A stretch of 64,000 bases of DNA. Origin: Sepioteuthis lessoniana. Its lineage: Eukaryota; Mollusca; Cephalopoda; Myopsida; Loliginidae. Made by a program: the position numbers and the translations under genes. The DNA lies in contig OY757904.1 of assembly GCA_963585895.1 (NCBI GenBank), positions 161,094,742 to 161,158,741 of the forward strand, written 5' to 3'. Each line of letters begins with the position of its first letter. The stretch's first letter is position 1. This document shows, piece after piece, positions 57,001-64,000 of this stretch. The notes under the pieces are model-generated. The model was not told the DNA's origin. It did no database searches and worked only from the letters and a program-made list of their open reading frames with translations.

Positions 57001-57729
57001 TAACATTACAGTTCTGTGCCAACAGTTTTATTGTGAAGAAGACATTTCATTCACTATTCAGTTTTGTTTTGGTAAATATAAATTCATTGTCGACTCTTCA
57101 CATTTTCAATGGAATATCTAAAATGCCTATATCGTATGCTTAGAGGCAATTATTAAGTAAAACTTACGTTTTTTTTTTCTGGGTAGGTAACTGAAAACAT
57201 AAAAAGCAAAACCGTGGATAATGTCAACAACTAAACTAATTAAATTACAAAAACAAATTGAATTTAATAATTTATATAATGTTTCATTTTTTTTCTTTTG
57301 TCGTCCAGTTCCGATTAATGAAGTTTTTTTCTTGGCACTTTTCGCTTCTTCAAGTTTTGAAAGTGTTACTTTAATTTATACTTGTCAAATTTCTAAGAAT
57401 TTATTCTACTCAAATTATTGGCGCTGTCTTCTTTAGTCTGTTTCACAATCATACGCATTGTGTCAGTAATATTCAACATAATTACTGACCACAGACAATT
57501 CCTTTTTTGATATACAATGAATAACGTTTCGATGAAATATCGAAACCAGCTAAAGTAAATTTAGATAAAAATTACAAACTTTGATACTTAACCTTCAAAA
57601 CCTTCCCCTTTTGCCAGAAATAGTATGTCTACTGATGTAGAAAATAATTGAAATTAAGTAGATTAGGGTGGTATACAAGAATAGAAAATGGATAGAGATA
57701 GGATCAGTGCAAACGATGTCTAAATATCA
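57001..57729. other. AT-rich sequence, no recognised feature
   Basis: No gene or known element seen. Confidence 0.45.
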
Positions 57730-57789
57730 TCATCATCATCATTATCATCATAAGGACTTGCCGATAACACGAATTCCTTTGACTCTCTT

Positions 57790-57826
<37 letters not shown>

Positions 57827-58190
57827 CTACCTACCTATCTATCTATCTTTCTCCCTCTCTCTCTCTCACAAACTATCTATCTATCTATCTCCATCTGTTC
57901 CTATCAGTCAGTGCATTTGGTTGGTTCTTTAGACAGCACCCAGGGTCAGCTCAAAGCTGATGAATAAAAGTTTTTACTGGCTAGACAACACTAGTATGTC
58001 CCTGTATTGGCGTCAATTAGAGAACGTCGCTTATTAGTTCATCCTTACTTGCAGTGCCCTATATGTCTTCTTTAACTTCCTTAGATGTTTTTTGAGATGA
58101 GAGGTAAGTGGCCGTACAACTGATGTTTTATGTGCGCATCTAGCTCTTTTCCAAACAGTTTTAAATTTAGCTGATGCTAAAATACAACTT
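57730..58190 (-). pseudogene. RTE-like LINE 3' end with CT microsatellite
   Basis: Left edge ATCATCATCATCATTATC, the reversed (GAT)n tail. 58165-58030 on the minus strand reads KTSVVRPLTSHLKKHLRKLK with nearby RSKDELISDVL-like traces; GAACGTCGCTTATTAGTTCA matches the copy at 27790. A CT run at 57790-57824 and CTAC/CTAT repeats to about 57890 have grown inside it. Confidence 0.75.
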
Positions 58191-58760
58191 ACTCGAATTA
58201 AAACCTTCAAATATCCAAATCGTGTAATTTTTTTACTAAACTTTTGAAAAACAAGTGACAATTACAACAATTCTATGATACTTGTGGGTTTCCATACATG
58301 TCAAATAAATAAACAGTTATTTGTAAAATACGAACTAAGTCATTTTGATTAAATTAATTAACATGGACATTCTAAAAATTATTTGAATGTTGAATATTAT
58401 TTTTGAAAGAGATCAACAAGTATATTTAGATAGTAAAACAAAACATTTAGTCAATGTTCAAACATTCAAACAGATGGTTGAAAATCTTCATAAAATTATT
58501 CGAATAAAATCTTCACCTGAAGATTAAGATTCGAGGACATGTTTGACATTACAAGAAATACGACGACATACTTTCACACTATATCTAAAAAGAAGCTTTA
58601 GGAGTACCTCGACCAATGGAAAACTCACAGGAATAAGAGTAACGAATTCAAAAGGGAATATTTTGAGGAAAATTAACATTTCATTTACTGATAATTTCTA
58701 TATTCGTAAATACACCTTTTATCTCAATAATTTAACAAAATTCGTATATATATATAAGTA
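58191..58760. other. AT-rich sequence, no recognised feature
   Basis: No gene or known element seen. Confidence 0.45.
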
Positions 58761-59002
58761 GTTGGTGGCCGTAGTTGAGGGCAACCCGAGTGCTCTTTTT
58801 TCAATAGCTACTACAATGAGGGGTAAGGGAGGGCGCTACTCATTGCCTGGATTTCTTCACTTTACCCTTGATACATACCTTATAATGCTGAGTGTTAAGC
58901 AAGAATTTATCGAGAACAATTTTTGAGTGTTTAGTATGACACGACGTGGGATTGAACCCTGCTGTCCCTGGCCAAAAGCGAACACTCTACCCACAAGGTT
59001 AA
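58761..59002 (-). mobile_element. tRNA-derived SINE, family B, minus strand
   Basis: Reads reversed relative to 1416-1673: ATTGCCTGGATTTCTTCAC, CTTATAATGCTGAGTGTTAA and, in the head, GGGATTGAACCCTGC (reversed B box) and GAACACTCTACCCACAAGG (reversed A box). Confidence 0.9.
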
Positions 59003-59054
59003 TGATGATGGCGCTAAAATACAACTTATATATATATACATATATATATATATA

Positions 59055-59957
59055 CGAGGATCATTAAATAAGTTTCCAGATTTTTTTCGTATGGGCACTT
59101 TTATTCATAGTACACACATGAAACTCAAGTCCCCTTCGAAGTAATCTCCTCCGGCTGCAATTAACTTGTTGTACCGTTCCAACAACTTCTGGAAGGCCCC
59201 ATGGAAGTCCTCTTGTGTGAGCATATCAATGACTTTCGTCACAGCCTCTTTCATCTCCTCAATTGTCTCATAACGACAGCCTCTGAGCTAAGGGAATAAC
59301 CAAAAATCACAGGGACCAACGTCTGGACTATAGGGAGGATGAGGAACTGTCTTGATGCCCATCTTGCTCAAATAGTCTGTGACAAGGATGGAGTTGTATA
59401 CTGGTGCATTGTCCTGATGGAAATGCCCCTGACCGGATTTGAAGAGTGCAGGCCTCTTCCGACGGAATCTCTTCCTGAACTCCCTTAAAACCTCAACATA
59501 GTAACCGTAACCCTTTGGCCAATCAGCTCGGGTGTATTGACTTCCTTACTCCTCCCACACCTCTTATCATCCCTCACAGACTCCCTGCCTCCCTGGAATC
59601 TCTTATGCCACTCAAAAACTCATGCTCGATTCATGCAAGATGGTTGAAAAGCAGTCTGAAGCATTCCATACGTTTCTGTGGCATTTTTCCAAGTTTAAAA
59701 CAGATTTTTATTGCATATCGTTCTTCTAAAGTGTCCTCACGTCCAGATTGCATTCTTGAAATTCACCAGCTGTGACAATCAGGCTTTATTATGGTATATT
59801 CCAATTGCTGCTGTAGCTGTTCATTTGAACCTTAAATCAAAAAAATTGGTCAGCCATCTCATAAGATGTATAGCAATAACTTACTGAATTTTCAAGAGTC
59901 TATGATAATTTTAAATGCCTGGACAAAAAAGTCTGGAAACTTATTGAATGCATCACG
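59055..59957 (-). mobile_element. mariner-like element, internally deleted, both TIRs present
   Basis: Terminal inverted repeats: CGAGGATCATTAAATAAGTT then TCCAGATT at 59055, mirrored at the right end (on the minus strand CGTGATGCATTCAATAAGTT then TCCAGACT). TA dinucleotides flank both ends, in (TA)n runs. On the minus strand, 59770-59560 gives the N-terminal part (LEERYAIKICFKLGK), with FEWHKRFQGGRESV after a frameshift. It then jumps to about 59500-59400 (LHSSNPV, then HQDNAPVYNSILVTDYLSKM across frames) and the PPYSPDVGPCDFWLFP-like motif, giving the second and third aspartates. The segment with the first catalytic aspartate is missing. At 903 bp it is shorter than the usual ~1.3 kb and non-autonomous. 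Confidence 0.9.
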
Positions 59958-60089
59958 TATATATATATATATTGGTGACTTCATTTTTTACGACATCCTT
60001 GCATCAGGAGTCTTTAATTAAAGGCAGTTTTTAGCAAAGCACTTGTTACTGATATCTAATGATTAGCTACGATATGGAATCTATTACTA

Positions 60090-60894
60090 TGATTATTATT
60101 TACTCTTTTAAGAGTTTTTCACACCAACATTAGCTGATGGTTTCTCACTAGAGTTTTAGTGACAGCAAATCCCCTTGTCTCCAAGATTCTTCTCAGTATT
60201 CAGGCCGATCTTAATAATAGAGTAATCTGAATGGTCTCTACTTGTCATCTTATTTCAAAATCTTCCAGTCCTTTTACTAATCCTTAGAGGATTTTGCAAA
60301 ATGTTGCAACCACAATTGATCTCCTTGCTACCCTCATGTTTCATAGTTTTTTTAGTTCTCTAGCAAGGTCTAGGTACTAAACTCTCTTTTCGTTTTCTTT
60401 TATTTTCACTCTGTGGTCTACCAGGACTATTCGGTAGGTCCTCTTATTTTCTTTATTTCTTTTTTGCTGACTATCACTAAGTCTGGTCGTCTGGCCGAGA
60501 TTAGCTGATCCGTTTGTATCTCAAAATCCCAGAGAAATGTGTACGAGTTTTTCTGTTACCTGTTAAGTTAGCTAAAACTTTTGAGCGTAAATGTAAGTCA
60601 TATTGAAAAGTTCAAGTGAGTACACTAACAAGCAACACAGGAAGACCAAAATGTAAACAAAATGGATTCGTGTCTTGTCAAATGTTTGATTGAGGAAATG
60701 AAAACAGGGAATTTGGTACACGTGTGAGATGACACAATAATTAAGCAAGATGACATCACCCTACCGATATCCTGAACTTTATAAAAATCAGTGGTCAATC
60801 GGTCAGTTGGGTCAGTTAGAAATTGACGTTCAGAAAGTTTAGTCGTGGCGGGGTGTCTCTTTGTGTCTATTCATTGACCCTTAAAGATTTTCTT

Positions 60895-60943
<49 letters not shown>

Positions 60944-63900
60944 CTTGCTACTGTATGCAGTCTGAACATCGAACAATAAATGATTGTTAATTGTTGACGG
61001 AGAGTTCTACTTGCTTTTGAGTTACCAACACCCAGGCAACTTTGCTCCAACGGATTAACCCGACCGTCAGAAGAAGTTCCGGATGGATTGTGTCATTCCC
61101 TATCTGTGGATCTTTCGAACACAGCGTTGCCATAGAGAAGATTGATAAACAAGCTATCTGCAAACGCAGTTGGTACCGTTAACAGAATAAGACCAAAGTA
61201 AAAGTACCGTAACAACTATAGTACCGCATTTGACAACATTACCAGGATAAGATTAATCATTATTATTAAATTTGATATGTGTTGTTGCGCACAACAGTAA
61301 ATGCTTTGGCGCTGGTACCGGTGTTGGGTATCAGAGACAGAGACATTGTTACAGTGGTACTGTGCCAAGGAATTGTTATATTTGGTGAAGGACCAAACGA
61401 TAGTATTACATTTTGTGTCTGAAAATCCACGGCACAGCCAGACGCTGGATTCAACCCTGAAAATCCACGGCACAGCCATAAACCGGTTTCGACCTTCAAA
61501 ACCCATGATCAAGCGATAGTAATACATTTGGTACCGTACAAACATATTAAATATAATGTATGGTATTGGTAACCGGAGATTTAGTGTTATAGTGTCTTAT
61601 TGATTTTTGTTTTAACGTAGATTGTCCTTATGGCGTTATTCTTTGCTGCAATCAGAAGATATTCAGTTTCTCTCTTAAGGTTTCCTTTTCTTAGCCATGT
61701 CCAATTCTTCTCGTGTGATATTTCGCTTGTTTATCGTTGGAAATGTTCATAGAGTTGTTTTTCCTATCATTTTTGTATTCTCGGTATTCTCTGTTGATGG
61801 TTGTTTTGTCTGTATTGCTTCTATTCGCTGTAGTCAGTCTTCCTTGGCCTTTTTTATGTAGTCTTCAGAATGTTATATCTAGGGATCGACGCTATATTCT
61901 ATGCGGGCGAGTCCTCTTCTTCCTTCTTTTCCTAATACATACCGTCTGTCTTCATCATCTCAGAGATGTAAGGGTTTATGCCACGTCATTAGTTTTCTTG
62001 TTCTCCGATCCATTCGTTGAAGTTTTTCGCTCGTCGAATTTAAAAATGGTCCTGAGTATCTTACGACAGGGACAGTCCAGATATTTGTTCCTTCGGTGAG
62101 ATTTCTATAATACATTTTGATTTCGAGTAATTTTCTCGTTCTCCTGAGTTATTCATCTTTAATTTTTTCTTTCAACTCTGGTTGTTTGATGGTGTCCTCT
62201 TCCTATATTATCAAATGTTTGTCGGGTTCCTTTTCTCCTATCGCTCTGATTTTTCCTTGATTTGGTAGTTATATTCCTTCCGTCATTTTCCGCTTTTCAT
62301 TATTAGCATGGCACATTTTTCCATACGAAATTCTATCCCTATATTTTCACAGTATATCCTCACTGCCTGTATTAGGGTTTCCAATTCTTTTTCATTTCTG
62401 ACAAACAGTTTGATGTCGTCTTTATACATTAGGTGGTTGATTCTTTTAGCGATTTTATAAGTTCGTAAACGCCAGTACATTTCCTAAGTATGTGATTGAG
62501 TGGCATTATCACGATTACAAATATTATGATATCGCATCTCCCTGAAATACAGCTCAGCTTTTTTCTCCTGTTGTCAATTCCACTTTCCAGTTGTTCATAG
62601 TATTCTCGATAGACTTTGTCTTCGTCGAACATCTTGTATATTTTGGCACTATTATCCAGCTTTTGTAGGACCATATTATATGCCATTTTGTGGTCAATCC
62701 ACGCCATAGTTAGATTTTTTTGTTTCGTTTTACTTTCCTTGAGGATCTGTTGACCAATATATAGTAGATCTCTTGATCCCCTTTTTTCCCTACGGTATCC
62801 TTTCTATTCTTCGGGGAACACTCCACGGCTTATTAGCGAGTACTAAATCACCCCTCTGATTTGTGCAGTAAGTATTTTCCACATCATCGTTAGGCAATGG
62901 GTCTGTTGGTGCTGGTGGTGATTCTTTTTGGCAGTCTTCTTGGATCAATGTGATCTTTCCGTTTGTCACCTTTTTGGATGGATCTGTTTCTTCTAAGCAT
63001 CTATTCATTTCGATGGCCAATCTGTCGTGAATGGAAGCGAATTTTTTCAACCAGTATCCATGTATGCCATCATGGCCTAGCGCTTTCCAATTTGATACTT
63101 TTTGTAGTGTTGCTCTAAAAGAATCAAGATGTATTTTCCTTCGAGTACTTGTAGATCTGTTTCTATGTTGTTTACACATTCGGCTTTTGTTATGCTTTCT
63201 TCGTTGCCATATTTTTCTCCAAATTTGTTTTGTTTCATTGTCATCCGGTCGTTGATTTGTCTTCGAGCATTCTCCTCCTACTTGCTAGTTGAATGTTTTT
63301 TTTTTATTGTTTTAGAATGCCCGGTTTTGTCTGTATTGTTTTATCCCGTCTGGACGGCTTTTTAGTTTTCCTCCTTTCGCCAGTATCTTCTGATTAATTT
63401 CCTCGAGTTGTATTTTTTTAACTTGTGTTGCTTTTCTCTTTTTTTCTCAACAAACTCTCACGTTTTTCCTCTGTCTTATCATTTTTGCTTGAGTTCGAAG
63501 ATTTCTTATCTGTGTTCCCAGGCTAATTTCCCTTCCTGGGGTTGAGTTTCTGTTCATGATCTTTCAGGGAGCACCGATTTTATTACAGACTAATTTCGCT
63601 CTTGCATAGATTTATTCGTTTAATTCCGTGATGTTGTACGTTGAGATATATGTTAATGACTTGTTTATTTTTTCCAGTTTTGATTTCTTTGCATTGGTAA
63701 TTTCGTCTTATTTTCAGACATAATTCTCTTTATAATCTCTGTTAATTTTTCATTCTTGTGTATGTCTTTGTTCTGTGTGGTTTGGGAGTGAAGTGTTCAT
63801 ATTACTTTACATTTCATTTCAGTTAGAATGTTCTTATTTTTTAGTATTTGGTGTGTCGATTATTATATTTGGGTCTTATTGCTTTGATTCCCTATTTATT

Positions 63901-64000
63901 TTTTGGTGTATTTCTAATATTTCACGGTCGGAAAACCAGACTTTCTTTATTATCATACAAACTTGGTCAGCGAATCTTTGACTTGTCTGAAATCTAGCGC
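60090..64000 (-). pseudogene. R4/Dong-like LINE, long copy running off the window
   Basis: The 3' end follows ATTATTATTTACTCTTTTAA at 60090. The C-terminal tail and endonuclease edge run to about 60555, an insertion follows, and the LINE resumes at about 61590. 62480-62283 has the reverse-transcriptase catalytic box as LMYKDDIKLF (YKDD in place of YMDD). 62707-62580 gives MAWIDHKMAYNMV, the upstream RT motif, and 63179-62790 has NWKALGHDGIHGYWLKKF. 63690-64000 is the N-terminal or 5' region shared with 1020-1415. The most complete 5' part of the family here, but full of frameshifts; the zinc-knuckle segment is lost at the insertion. Confidence 0.9.
60556..61590. mobile_element. About 1-kb insertion in the LINE, probable LTR-type sequence
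   Basis: GC-richer block that replaces part of the LINE. It has ACTTTATAAAAATCAGTGG near 60777 (TATA-like) and GAACAATAAATGATTG near 60970 (polyadenylation-like), then CT and TA runs at 60893-60944. The right half contains GGTACCG or GTACCG at least five times and a 21-bp direct repeat (TGAAAATCCACGGCACAGCC) at about 61422 and 61459. Edges are approximate; no target duplication was defined. Confidence 0.55.

Noticed and set aside
61216-61545. Overlapping open frames on both strands of about 75-109 codons
   Set aside because: They lie in the insertion within the LINE, have no domain, and are open on both strands, as expected by chance in a GC-richer block.

Overview
This 64 kb window is AT-rich, gene-free eukaryotic DNA built almost entirely from mobile-element remnants, tandem repeats and microsatellites. 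I found no host protein-coding exon, rRNA or functional tRNA gene. The longest open stretches are pieces of decayed transposons or accidental frames through repeats. The mixture suggests a mollusc, most likely a cephalopod (octopus or squid): several tRNA-derived SINE families, RTE-type and restriction-endonuclease-type (R4/Dong-like) LINEs, mariner remnants, and long CT, AC/GT and TA microsatellites. That taxonomic call rests on my recollection of these families and was not searched.

Layout. 0.8-2.45 kb: fragments of an R4/Dong-like LINE, one split by a young SINE (SINE-B). 2.5-3.7 and 11.2-12.2 kb: two copies of an unclassified ~1.1 kb repeat (repeat E). 4.5-6.2 kb: a 37-bp tandem array. 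7.0-10.9 kb: SINE-A, then a composite element (repeat D head, 124-bp array, SINE-like tail) split by an RTE-like LINE. 13.4-14.9 kb: SINE-C copies and a dead mariner. 16-17.1 kb: SINE-A inside a ~70-bp repeat, then a 46-bp array. 17.4-22.7 kb: five minus-strand R4/Dong-like LINE copies stacked head to tail at TAA-type repeats, the last split by a solo LTR-like element.

22.7-35.5 kb: SINEs A, B and C, repeat D composites, RTE-like LINE 3' ends, a fold-back MITE and AT-rich filler. 36.2-38.9 kb: a diverged 38-bp array. 38.9-44.5 kb: two decayed retroelement ORF1-like pieces around a 132-bp satellite that contains a clean solo LTR with a 4-bp target duplication. 45.15-45.8 kb: a 38-40-bp array with higher-order structure. 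47.2-51.5 kb: a microsatellite fold-back, LINE and SINE fragments and another minisatellite. 54.4-64.0 kb: further R4/Dong-like LINE copies with nested insertions, an RTE-like 3' end, SINE-B and an internally deleted mariner with both inverted repeats.

Functionally, nothing here looks able to make an intact protein. The sequence is a record of nested transposition: LINEs that probably supplied reverse transcriptase, SINEs and composite elements that share a 3' tail, DNA transposons reduced to non-autonomous forms, and arrays that expanded and diverged. The most unusual items are the composite element with a variable internal minisatellite, the TAA-anchored stack of LINE copies, and the 132-bp satellite interrupted by a solo LTR.
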